This document shows, in pieces, positions 11,244 to 23,800 of a DNA stretch of 64,000 nt. Both the position numbers and the translations under genes were made by a program. The stretch is taken from assembly GCA_032622095.1 (NCBI GenBank), contig CP136061.1:63305127-63369126 (forward strand), in the 5' to 3' direction. This DNA comes from Siphonodentalium dalli. Its lineage: Eukaryota; Mollusca; Scaphopoda; Gadilida; Siphonodentaliidae. The notes under the pieces were generated by a model that saw nothing but the letters and a program-made list of their open reading frames with translations, was not told the DNA's origin and ran no database searches. The number at the start of each line of letters is the position of its first letter. The first letter of the stretch is position 1.

Positions 11244-12512
11244 CCTTATATACTCGTATTTAAATTCGTGCAGTATACTACCTATTTTTCGCCCAGTTTT
11301 ATTTCGCGACCTTTAAATTCGCGCACCAATTTGCGCGAATTCCAAAACTGACAAATATATTTTCGTAAAAATGTTGGATCTGATGACAGTTTCCGTTCTC
11401 AGTCGTTTCTGAAGATGCATGTGTATACCAAACACGATCACAGTGGATTTACATCGTTTAAAACATAACTACATCATCAAGTTGTTGCGATGTTCAATGG
11501 GTGTTTATAAATATGCTCCAAATAATGATTCTGAAATTGAAATAGTTGTAGACTGGATAGCAATGCAATATGATTGTCGTTCTATTCCATATTCCATCCC
11601 ATCCCGCAGATTGTCATGTCCCGCCGTCCGATCGCAGCGACGCCTTTCGTTAGAATTGTTATAGAAGTACAGGCGCGTTATTAGGGTCACAATTACAACT
11701 TCCAGAATCCATTTTATGTTTGTTTAATTTTTGCCTTTCAATTCTGAGATCAGTTTTATGCTCATTTCAATTTCAACTTTTTAAATATAATATTTTTTTT
11801 GTAGTAGATTAAAAATATTAAAATAAAACTATTAAGTAAGAATTGAAATATAAAGTTAGAGTTACAATTAAAATATAAGAATTAAAATATTAAGTAAGAA
11901 TTAAAATATCAAGTTATAATTAAAATATCAAGTTATAATTAAAATGTAAAGTTAGAATTAAAATATTAGAATTAAAATGTTAAGTTAGAATTAAAATATT
12001 AAGTAAGAATTAAAAGATTAAGTTAGAGTTAAAATGTTAAGTTAGAATTAAAATATAGGAATTAAAATGTTAAGTTAGAATTAAAATGTAAAGTTAGAAT
12101 TAAAATATTAGAATTAAAATATTAAGTAAGAATTAAAATGTTAAGTTAGAATTAAAATGTGAAGTTAGGATTGTGATCCTAATAACCCTCCATAGAAAGC
12201 AACTGACCCCAGACGTGCTTTTATGCACATGCAATATATATGTGCATGTCTTACAATTAAGCATTTCAACATTGTCGACGTTGCCATGATTTCTATGTCC
12301 CTTTGCATTGAGTAGTGGTTTTGATTTTGTTATATTGGTTGACCGAATGTAAACATAGGACTATACATGTATGGGCGTAATTGTCTATATTAGTATATTC
12401 AGAGTCGTACTATTTTTCGCTCAGTTTTCAATTCGCGCACCCATCGGTGCGCGAATTTAAAACTGAGCGAAAAAATATAACGGCGCGAATTTGAATAGGA
12501 GTATACATAAGG
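11244..12512. mobile_element. inverted-repeat element, possible mariner-type, with internal minisatellite
   Basis: The left end, CCTTATATACTCGTATTTAA, is mirrored by the right end (complement of about 12488-12512), and TA flanks both sides. Similarity extends about 90 bp inward through GCGCGAATT-rich segments. The left subterminal hairpin is about 11316-11342. The right one (12412-12475) has arms of about 28 bp, one mismatch and a 4-base loop, around CAATTCGCGCACC. The TA duplication is weak evidence for class. The interior is mostly an AT minisatellite. Confidence 0.6.
11810..12170 (+). repeat. AT-rich minisatellite, ~11- and ~21-bp units
   Basis: Variants of TTAAGTTAGAATTAAAATA are repeated through the stretch, with some shorter units. 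It sits inside the inverted-repeat element. Confidence 0.8.
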
Positions 12513-12932
12513 TATATGTATAGAGTCCCAATATTGCCTATAGATGGGAAATAATTAGTTGTATAATTGTATAATCTATATTCACATGCACGAACCTGAT
12601 AACAGAAACGAAGAATTGCGGCCGAAGAGAACGGTTTACGGTTTATCCACTGAACTATAGGAAAGAAAGATTCAGAATCATTGAAGATATTGAATATAAA
12701 TGTGCGTCGTTATAACACACAAAGGTGTATACATACATGCATGCGGGATTTCATCGACACATATATCCGGAAACTCCGTATCTCAAAGTGCATAAATCTG
12801 CTCAATCATTTAGAACATCTCTTTGGTGACAGACCAGGAAGAAAGGGCGGAGGTCGAAGCTCGTCACGAAAGCACACAGAACCGACGCATGCGACGAGCG
12901 AAGTAAACAAAAGCTAAATCAAAACGAGATAG

Positions 12933-13096
12933 TAAGGTAACATTTATAAAGAGGGATTGATATCACACTGATGTAAGGTAACATATATAAAGAGGGATTT
13001 CTATCACACTGATGTAAGGTAAAATATATAAAGAGGGATTTCTATCACACTGATGTAAGGTAACATATATAAAGAGGGATTTCTATCACACTGATG
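12933..13096 (+). repeat. four tandem 41-bp repeats
   Basis: Four consecutive 41-bp units begin TAAGGTAACATATATAAAG and end CACTGATG, with only a few substitutions. Confidence 0.9.
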
Positions 13097-13799
13097 TTTT
13101 TACACATGCAAATATCCCGGGGGTGGTGGTGGTATATTAACAAACATTGAGCATTTTCTATTGGTGACTACATGCATATATGTCACCAATGCTGCTCTAA
13201 TTTTGCCTATATATAGGTTGCCTGTCTACTCATTTGTGTTGGTTACCATACGCCGTGCCATCATGGACAATGCCATCAGTTTTGAGGGAACATTTATCAG
13301 TTGAAGAAATACTTAGTAATGCAATTAGATAGAAATTAACAGGAGGCGAATGTCAATTCCACGCAGCTGTCCAACGATATGCATAAACTTTATTCCAATT
13401 TGAAATTGTATTTTAAAAAAACACACATTACAGTCGTCAGTGGGTCTCTAAAATGTCGTACCTCGAGTAAATCGAAATGTTCAAGAGACACTTGATCAGG
13501 TAAATCGAAATGTTCAGGAGACACTTGATCAGGAAAACAATTCCACACACTATATAGGCGCTTTTTTTCATCCTCTGTGTATCCACCACCCCCAAAATCT
13601 ATTTTTTTCCGATTTTCCGACCCCCTTCAAACTGCTTCAAATGACTATTTTACTTAGTTGCCCTTAATTATGCACCTGATGCTATCCGATGTATGTTCCG
13701 TATCATGATTATAGAAGCATTCCTACTTATTTACCAATAAGGATGTAAAGTTTCAAAGCAATTCTCCAATAAATGTGGGCTGTAGGTTGTGCTGATGGA

Positions 13800-14235
13800 T
13801 TCACATTTGAAATCCAAGATGGCTGCTGGTGGCCATGTTTGTTTTGAAAACATTTCGGGGGATAAGGGAGGCTCCCATCTAGAGATCACCCCGAAGATCC
13901 ATATGAAGTTTAGTGTCGACTCGGTGAGAAATGTGACATGTAAGATGTGCTAAAGGATTTAGTCATACAAAGAGTAAAATCCAAGATGGCTGCTGGCAGC
14001 CATGCTTTTTTTTTTTTTTACAGAATTCGGGAAAATATTATAGGCACTCATCGAGAGGTCAAACCGATGATTCATATGACGTTTGGTGATAAGGGACGAG
14101 GGATAAGATCTGTAGGGTGTGCTAAAGGATTTAGTGATGCAAGAGTAAAATCCAAGATGGCTGCCGGTGGCCATGTTTTTCATCGAAAATCGTTCAAATT
14201 TGACAGCTCCCATCTAGAGGTGATACTAGACCCAT
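13800..14235. repeat. three ~170-bp repeats with CAAGATGGCTGC cores
   Basis: ATCCAAGATGGCTGCYGG recurs near 13813, 13980 and 14151, with shared text between units ('gtgctaaaggatttag', 'ctcccatctagag'). Core and period match the arrays at 2.6-3.6 and 61.1-61.6 kb. Confidence 0.7.
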
Positions 14236-14890
14236 GTACCGAATATCGATGAAATCGGTTAAAGTTTGTTTTAACACCTTTATGTTTTATTTTACTATGG
14301 TGTTTTGAATAGTCTATTTTTATTTGAAGAGTTTACATCTATTTGAAGAATCTATTATTGTGTTATGTTTTCATATAAATCAGGTTGAATAACTTATTTT
14401 TAATATAACTATTTAAACCTGAACCGTTCCATGTCAATGTGCATTGATAGATCCTTGATGAAAACATTTAGCAAGCCCACCTTTTTATTACCCATTGGTG
14501 CCATCCCTCATTATTAACTGATGGTGAACCCAACCCCCCTACCAAGAGTTAAGTTCATACCTATTATATAATAGAAGCATTCTTAAAACCTTTTGTCGCA
14601 TTATTTTGAAGAATAGTGACTACAGGAAAAACCGTGTTAGCTGCGCTGCTGAACGACCCACCAACCCCCGCCTGGTGTTCGGAACAAAATTGCAGACCCC
14701 ACCCTCCTTGGCAATAACTTGGCACAATAACATTTTGTATCACAGTTTTTATAATAATACACTTTCATATTCAACTATAGCTTCTCGTTGATGAGAAAAC
14801 ATGATTTTATTGTGTTATACGTTACTTCAGAAGTTAAAATTCGAAATCTTGTCTGTACGACATTTTAGTTTTGACGAATCTCACAGCTTC
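14236..14890. other. spacer before the satellite, no gene seen
   Basis: The stretch is AT-rich without recognised coding potential. The satellite starts abruptly near 14893. Confidence 0.4.
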
Positions 14891-14892
14891 GT

Positions 14893-17800
14893 TAGGCTGA
14901 AGTCGTGCATTTGGCGTCAAAATAGCACTTTTTGTTACTAAATCGGCTGCGTAGTCATAGTGATGGGGCCCACCGGAGAATCCTTGTATTTTCGTGCGGT
15001 GCTACAAAGCGGGCATCTACAGGAAAGTCACGCGACCATGCAGCCCCTTCCAAATTTTCGAAAATTGGGCTGAAGTCGTGCATGGAGCTCAAAATAGAAC
15101 TTTTCGTTACTAAATCGGCTGCGTAGCCAGAGTGATGGGAGCCACCGGGGAATCCTTGTATTTTCGTGCGGTGCCACCCAGTGGGCATCTATAGGAAAGT
15201 GACGCGACCATGCAGCCCCTTCCAAATTTTCGAAAATTGGGGTGAAGTCGTGCATGGGGTGTCAAAATTGCACTTTTCGTTACTAAATCGGCTGCGTAGC
15301 CAGAGTGATGGTGGCCACCCGGGAATCCTTGTATTTTCGTGCGGTGCCACCCAGCGGGCATCTATAGGAAAGTCACGCGACCATGCAGCCCCGTCCAAAT
15401 GTTCTAAAATTGGGCTGAAGTCGTGCATGGGGTGTCAAAATAGCACCTTTTATTACTAAATCGGCTGCGTAGCCAGAGTGATTGGGGCCACCCGGGAATC
15501 CTTGTGTTTTCGTGCGGTGCCACCCAGCGGGCATCTATAGGAAAGTCACGCGACCATGCAGCCCCTTCCAAATTTTCGAAAATTGGGCTCAAGTCGTGCA
15601 TGGGGTGTCAAAATTGCACCTTTTATTACTAAATCGGCTGTGTAGCCAGAGTGATTGGGGCCACCCGGGAATCCTTGTGTTTTCGTGCGGTGCCACCCAG
15701 TGGGCATCTATAGGAAAGTCACGCGACCATGCAGCCCCTTCCAAATTTTCGAAAATTGGGCTGAAGTCGTTCATGGGGTGTCAAAATAGCACTTTTCGTT
15801 ACTAAATCGGCTGCGTAGCCAGAGTGATGGGGGCCACCGGTGAATCATTGTATTTCCGTGCGGTGCCACCCAGTGGGCATCTATAGGAAAGTCACGCAAC
15901 CATGCAGCCCCTTCCAAATGTTCTAAAATTGGGCTGAAGTCGTGCATGGGGTGTCAAAATAGCACTTTTCGTTACTAAATCGGCTGCGTAGCCAGAGTGC
16001 TGACGGCCACCGGGGAATCCTTGTATTTTCGTGCGGTGCCACCCAGCGGGCATCTATAGGAAAGTCACGCGACCATGCAGCCCATTCCAAATTTTCGAAA
16101 ATTGGGCTGAAGTCGTGCATGGGGTGTCAAAATAGCACTTTTCATTACTTAATCGGCTGCGTAGCCAGAGTGATTGTGGCCACCCGGGAATCCTTGTATT
16201 TTCGTGCGGTGCCACCCAGCGGGCATCTATAGGAAAGTCACGCGACCATGCAGCCCATTCCAAATTTTCTAAAATTGGGCTGAAGTCGTGCATGGGGTGT
16301 CAAAATAGCACTTTTCATTACTTAATCGGCTGCGTAGCCAGAGTGATTGTGGCCACCCGGGAATCCTTGTATTTTCGTGCGGTGCCACCCAGCGGACATA
16401 TATAGGAAAGTCACGCGACCATGCAGCCCCTTCCAAATTTTCAAAAATTGGGCTGAAGTCGTGCATGGGGTGTCAAAATAGCACTTTTCGTTACTAAATC
16501 GGCTGCGTAGCCAGAGTGATTGTGGCCACCCGGGAATCGTTGTAATTTCGTGCGGTGCCACCCAGCGGGCATCTATAGGAATGTCACGCGACCATGCAGC
16601 CCCTTCCAAATTTTCGAAAATTGGGCTGAAGTCGTGCCTGGGGTGTCAAAATAGCACTTTTCGTTACTAAATCGGCTGCGTAGCCAGAGTGATGGGGCCA
16701 CCGGAGAATCCTTATATTTTCGTGCGGTGCCACCCAGTCGGCATCTATAGGAAAGGCACGCGACCATGCAGCCCCTTCCAAATTTTCTAAAATTGGGCTG
16801 AAGTCGTGCATGGGGTGTCAAAATAGCACTTTTCGTTACTAAATCGGCTGCGTAGCCAGAGTGATGGGGGCCACCGGGGAATCATTGTATTCTCGTGCGG
16901 TGCCACCCAGTGGGCATCTATAGGAATGTCACGCGACCATGCAGCCCCTTCCAAATTTTCGAAAATTGGGCTGAAGTCGTGCCTGGGGTGTCAAAATAGC
17001 ACTTTTCGTTACTAAATCGTCTGCGTAGCCAGAGTGATGGGGCCACCGGGGAATCCTTATATTTTCGTGCGGTGCCACCCAGTCGGCATCTATAGGAAAG
17101 GCACGCGACCATGCAGCCCCTTCCAAATTTTCTAAAATTGGGCTGAAGTCGTGCATGGGGTGTCAAAATAGCACTTTTCGTTACTAAATCGGCTGCGTAG
17201 CCAGAGTGATGATGGCCACCCGGGAATCCTTGTATTTTCGTGCGGTGCCACCCAGCGGGCATCTATAGGAAAGTCACGCGACCATGCAGCCCCTTCCAAA
17301 TTTTCTAAAATTGGGCTGAAGTCGTGCATGGGGTGTCAAAATAGCACTTTTCGTTACTAAATCGGCTGCGTAGCCAGAGTGATTGCGGCCACCCGGGAAT
17401 CCTTGTATTTTCGTGCGGTGCCACCCAGCGGACATATATAGGAAAGTCACGCGACCATGCAGCCCCTTCCAAATTTTCAAAAATTGGGCTGAAGTCGTGC
17501 ATGGGGTGTCAAAATAGCACTTTTGGTTACTAAATCGGCTGCGTAGCCAGAGTGATTGTGGCCACCGGGGAATCATTGTATTCTCGTGCGGTGCCACCCA
17601 GTGGGCATCTATAGGAAAGTAACGCGACCATGCAGCCCCTTCCAAATGTTCTAAAATTGGGCTGAAGTCGTGCATGGGGTGTCAAAATAGCACTTTTCGT
17701 TACTAAATCGGCTGCGTAGCCAGAGTGCTGATGGCCACCGGGGAATCCTTGTATTTTCGTGCGGTGCCACCCAGCGGGCATCTATAGGAAAGTCACGCGA

Positions 17801-20800
17801 CCATGCAGCCCCTTCCAAATTTTCAAAAATTGGGCTGAAGTCGTGCATGGGGTGTCAAAATAGCACTTTTCGTTACTAAATCGGCTGCGTAGCCAGAGTG
17901 ATTGTGGCCACCCGGGAATCGTTGTATTTTCGGGCGGTGCCACCCAGCGGGCATCTATAGGAATGTCACGCGACCATGCAGCCCCTTCCAAATTTTCGAA
18001 AATTGGGCTGAAGTCGTGCATGGGGTGTCAAAATAGCACTTTTCGTTACTAAATCGGCTGCGTAGCCAGAGTGATGGGGCCACCGGAGAATCCTTATATT
18101 TTCGTGCGGTGCCACCCAGTCGGCATCTATAGGAAAGGCACGCGACCATGCAGCCCCTTCCAAATTTTCTAAAATTGGGCTGAAGTCGTGCATGGGGTGT
18201 CAAAATAGCACCTTTCGTTACTAAATCGGCTGCGTAGCCAGAGTGATTGCGGCCACCGGGGAATCCTTGTATTTTCGTGCGGTGCCACCCAGCGGGCATC
18301 TATAGGAAAGTCACGCGACCATGCAGCCCCTTCCAAATTTTCGAAAATTGGGCTGAAGTCGTGCATGGGGTGTCAAAATAGCACTTTTCATTACTTAATC
18401 GGCTGCGTAGCCAGGGTGATTGTGGCCACCCGGGAATCCTTGTATTTTCGTGCGGTGCCACCCAGTGGGCATCTATAGGAAAGTCACGCGACAATGCTGC
18501 CCCTTCCAAATTTTCGAAAATTGGGCTGAAGTCGTGCATGGGGTGTCAAAATAGCACTTTTCGTTACTAAATCGGCTGCGTAGCCAGAGTACCATGCAGC
18601 CCCTTCCAAATTTTCGAAAATTGGGCTGAAGTCGTGCATGGGGTGTCATAATAGCACTTTTCGTTACTAAATCGGCTGCGTAGCCAGAGTGATGATGGGC
18701 ACCCGGGAATCCTTGTATTTTCGTGCGGTGCCACCCAGCGGGCAACTATAGGAAAGTCACGCGACCATGCAGCCCCTTCCAAATTTTCTAAAATTGGGCT
18801 GAAGTCGTGCATGGGGTGTCAAAATAGCACTTTTCGTTACTAAATCGGCTGCGTAGCCAGAGTGCTGATGGCCACCGGGGAATCCTTGTATTTTCGTGCG
18901 GTGCCACCCAGCGGGCATCTATAGGAAAGTCACGCGACCATGCAGCCCCTTCCAAATTTTCGAACATTGGGCTGAAGTCGTGCATGTGGTGTCAAAATAG
19001 CACTTTTTATTACTTAATCGGCTGCGTAGCCAGAGTGATTGTGGCCACCCGGGAATCCTTGTATTCTCGTGCGGTGCCACCCAGCGGGCATCTATAGGAA
19101 AGTCACGCGACCATGCTGCCCCTTCCAAATTTTCGAAAATTGGGCTGAAGTCGTGCATGGGGTGTCAAAATAGCACTTTTCGTTACTAAATCGGCTGCGT
19201 AGCCAGAGTGATGATGGCCACCCGGGAATCCTTGTATTTTCGTGCGGTGCCACCCAGCGGGCATCTATAGGAAAGTCACGCGACCATGCAGCCCCTTCCA
19301 AATTTTCTAAAATTGGGCTGAAGTCGTGCATGGGGTGTCAAAATAGCACTTTTCGTTACTAAATCGGCTGCGTAGCCAGAGTGATTGTGGCCACCCGGGA
19401 ATCCTTGTATTTTCGTGCGGTGCCACCCAGCGGACATATATAGGAAAGTCACGCGACCATGCAGCCCCTTCCAAATTTTCAAAAATTGGGCTGAAGTCGT
19501 GCATGGGGTGTCAAAATAGCACTTTTCGTTACTAAATCGGCTGCGTAGCCAGAGTGATTGTGGCCACCCGGGAATCGTTGTATTTTCGGGCGGTGCCACC
19601 CAGCGGGCATCTATAGGAATGTCACGCGACCATGCAGCCCCTTCCAAATTTTCGAAAATTGGGCTGAAGTCGTGTCTGGGGTGTCAAAATAGCACTTTTC
19701 GTTACTAAATCGGCTGCGTAGCCAGAGTGATGGGGCCACCGGAGAATCCTTATATTTTCGTGCGGTGCCACCCAGTCGGCATCTATAGGAAAGGCACGCG
19801 ACCATGCAGCCCCTTCCAAATTTTCTAAAATTGGGCTGAAGTCGTGCATGGGGTGTCAAAATAGCACTTTTCGTTACTAAATCGGCTGCGTAGCCAGAGT
19901 GATTGCGGCCACCGGGGAATCCTTGTATTTTCGTGCGGTGCCACCCAGCGGGCATCTATAGGAAAGTCACGCGACCATGCAGCCCCTTCCAAATTTTCGA
20001 AAATTGGGCTGAAGTCGTGCATGGGGTGTCAAAATAGCACTTTTCCTTACTTAATCGGCTGCGTAGCCAGGGTGATTGTGGCCACCCGGGAATCCTTGTA
20101 TTTTCGTGCGGTGCCACCCAGTGGGCATCTATAGGAAAGTCACGCGACAATGCTGCCCCTTCCAAATTTTCGAAAATTGGGCTGAAGTCGTGCATGGGGT
20201 GTCAAAATAGCACTTTTCGTTACTAAATCGGCTGCGTAGCCAGAGTACCATGCAGCCCCTTCCAAATTTTCGAAAATTGGGCTGAAGTCGTGCATGGGGT
20301 GTCATAATAGCACTTTTCGTTACTAAATCGGCTGCGTAGCCAGAGTGATGATGGGCACCCGGGAATCCTTGTATTTTCGTGCGGTGCCACCCAGCGGGCA
20401 TCTATAGGAAAGTCACGCGACCATGCAGCCCCTTCCAAATTTTCTAAAATTGGGCTGAAGTCGTGCATGGGGTGTCAAAATAGCACCTTTCGTTACTAAA
20501 TCGGCTGCGTAGCCAGAGTGATTGCGGCCACCCGGGAATCCTTGTATTTTCGTGCGGTGCCACCGAGCGGACATATATAGGAAAGTCACGCGACCATGCA
20601 GCCCCTTCCAAATTTTCGAAAATTGGGCTGAAGTCGTACATGGGGTATCAAAATAGCACTTTTCGTTACTAAATCGGCTGCGTAGCCAGAGTGATTGTGG
20701 CCACCTGGGAATCCTTGTATTTTCGTGCGGTGCCACCCAGCGGGCATCTATAGGAATGTCACGCGACCATGCAGCCCCTTCCAAATTTTCGAAAATTGGG

Positions 20801-23800
20801 CTGAAGTCGTGCATGGAGCTCAAAATAGCACTTTTCGTTACTAAATCGGCTGCGTAGCCAGAGTGATGGGGGCCACCAGGGAATCCTTGTATTTTCGTGC
20901 GGTGCCACCCAGCGGACATATATAGGAAAGTCACGCGACCATGCAGCCTCTTCCAAATTTTCGAAAATTGGGCTGAAGTCGTGCATGGAGCTCAAAATAG
21001 CACTTTTCGTTACTAAATCGGCTGCGTAGCCAGAGTGATTGTGGCCACCCGGGAATCCTTGTATTTTCGTGCGGTGCCACCCAGCGGGCATCTATAGGAA
21101 AGTCACGCGACCATGCAGCCCCTTCCAAATTTTCTAAAATTGGGCTGAAGTCGTGCATGGGGTGTCAAAATAGCACTTTTCGTTACTAAATCGGCTGCGT
21201 AGCCAGAGTGATTGTGGCCACCCGGGAATCCTTGTATTTTCGTGCGGTGCCACCCAGCGGACATATATAGGAAAGTCACGCGACCATGCAGCCCCTTCCA
21301 AATTTTCAAAAATTGGGCTGAAGTCGTGCATGGGGTGTCAAAATAGCACTTTTCGTTACTAAATCGGCTGCGTAGCCAGAGTGATTGTGGCCACCCGGGA
21401 ATCGTTGTATTTTCGGGCGGTGCCACCCAGCGGGCATCTATAGGAATGTCACGCGACCATGCAGCCCCTTCCAAATTTTCGAAAATTGGGCTGAAGTCGT
21501 GCCTGGGGTGTCAAAATAGCACTTTTCGTTACTAAATCGGCTGCGTAGCCAGAGTGATGGGGCCACCGGAGAATCCTTATATTTTCGTGCGGTGCCACCC
21601 AGTCGGCATCTATAGGAAAGGCACGCGACCATGCAGCCCCTTCCAAATTTTCTAAAATTGGGCTGAAGTCGTGCATGGGGTGTCAAAATAGCACTTTTCG
21701 TTACTAAATCGGCTGCGTAGCCAGAGTGATTGCGGCCACCGGGGAATCCTTGTATTTTCGTGCGGTGCCACCCAGCGGGCATCTATAGGAAAGTCACGCG
21801 ACCATGCAGCCCCTTCCAAATTTTCGAAAATTAGGCTGAAGTCGTGCATGGGGTGTCAAAATAGCACTTTTCATTACTTAATCGGCTGCGTAGCCAGAGT
21901 GATTGTGGCCACCCGGGAATCCTTGTATTTTCGTGCGGTGCCACCCAGTGGGCATCTATAGGAATGTCACGCGACCATGCTGCCCCTTCCAAATTTTCGA
22001 AAATTGGGCTGAAGTCGTGCATGGGGTGTCAAAATAGCACTTTTCGTTACTAAATCGGCTGCGTAGCCAGAGTGCTGATGGCCACCGGGGAATCCTTGTA
22101 TTTTCGTGCGGTGCCACCCAGCGGGCATCTATAGGAAAGTCACGCGACCATGCAGCCCCTTCCAAATTTTCGAAAATTAGGCTGAAGTCGTGCATGGGGT
22201 GTCAAAATAGCACTTTTCATTACTTAATCGGCTGCGTAGCCAGAGTGATGATGGGCACCCGGGAATCCTTGTATTTTCGTGCGGTGCCACCCAGCGGGCA
22301 ACTATAGGAAAGTCACGCGACCATGCAGCCCCTTCCAAATTTTCTAAAATTGGGCTGAAGTCGTGCATGGGGTGTCAAAATAGCACTTTTCGTTACTAAA
22401 TCGGCTGCGTAGCCAGAGTGCTGATGGCCACCGGGGAATCCTTGTATTTTCGTGCGGTGCCACCCAGCGGGCATCTATAGGAAAGTCACGCGACCATGCA
22501 GCCCCTTCCAAATTTTCGAACATTGGGCTGAAGTCGTGCATGTGGTGTCAAAATAGCACTTTTTATTACTTAATCGGCTGCGTAGCCAGAGTGATTGTGG
22601 CCACCCGGGAATCCTTGTATTCTCGTGCGGTGCCACCCAGCGGGCATCTATAGGAAAGTCACGCGACCATGCTGCCCCTTCCAAATTTTCGAAAATTGGG
22701 CTGAAGTCGTGCATGGGGTGTCAAAATAGCACTTTTCGTTACTAAATCGGCTGCGTAGCCAGAGTGATGATGGCCACCCGGGAATCCTTGTATTTTCGTG
22801 CGGTGCCACCCAGCGGGCATCTATAGGAAAGTCACGCGACCATGCAGCCCCTTCCAAATTTTCTAAAATTGGGCTGAAGTCGTGCATGGGGTGTCAAAAT
22901 AGCACTTTTCGTTACTAAATCGGCTGCGTAGCCAGAGTGATTGTGGCCACCCGGGAATCCTTGTATTTTCGTGCGGTGCCACCCAGCGGACATATATAGG
23001 AAAGTCACGCGACCATGCAGCCCCTTCCAAATTTTCAAAAATTGGGCTGAAGTCGTGCATGGGGTGTCAAAATAGCACTTTTCGTTACTAAATCGGCTGC
23101 GTAGCCAGAGTGATTGTGGCCACCCGGGAATCGTTGTATTTTCGGGCGGTGCCACCCAGCGGGCATCTATAGGAATGTCACGCGACCATGCAGCCCCTTC
23201 CAAATTTTCGAAAATTGGGCTGAAGTCGTGTCTGGGGTGTCAAAATAGCACTTTTCGTTACTAAATCGGCTGCGTAGCCAGAGTGATGGGGCCACCGGAG
23301 AATCCTTATATTTTCGTGCGGTGCCACCCAGTCGGCATCTATAGGAAAGGCACGCGACCATGCAGCCCCTTCCAAATTTTCTAAAATTGGGCTGAAGTCG
23401 TGCATGGGGTGTCAAAATAGCACTTTTCGTTACTAAATCGGCTGCGTAGCCAGAGTGATTGCGGCCACCGGGGAATCCTTGTATTTTCGTGCGGTGCCAC
23501 CCAGCGGGCATCTATAGGAAAGTCACGCGACCATGCAGCCCCTTCCAAATTTTCGAAAATTGGGCTGAAGTCGTGCATGGGGTGTCAAAATAGCACTTTT
23601 CCTTACTTAATCGGCTGCGTAGCCAGGGTGATTGTGGCCACCCGGGAATCCTTGTATTTTCGTGCGGTGCCACCCAGTGGGCATCTATAGGAAAGTCACG
23701 CGACAATGCTGCCCCTTCCAAATTTTCGAAAATTGGGCTGAAGTCGTGCATGGGGTGTCAAAATAGCACTTTTCGTTACTAAATCGGCTGCGTAGCCAGA

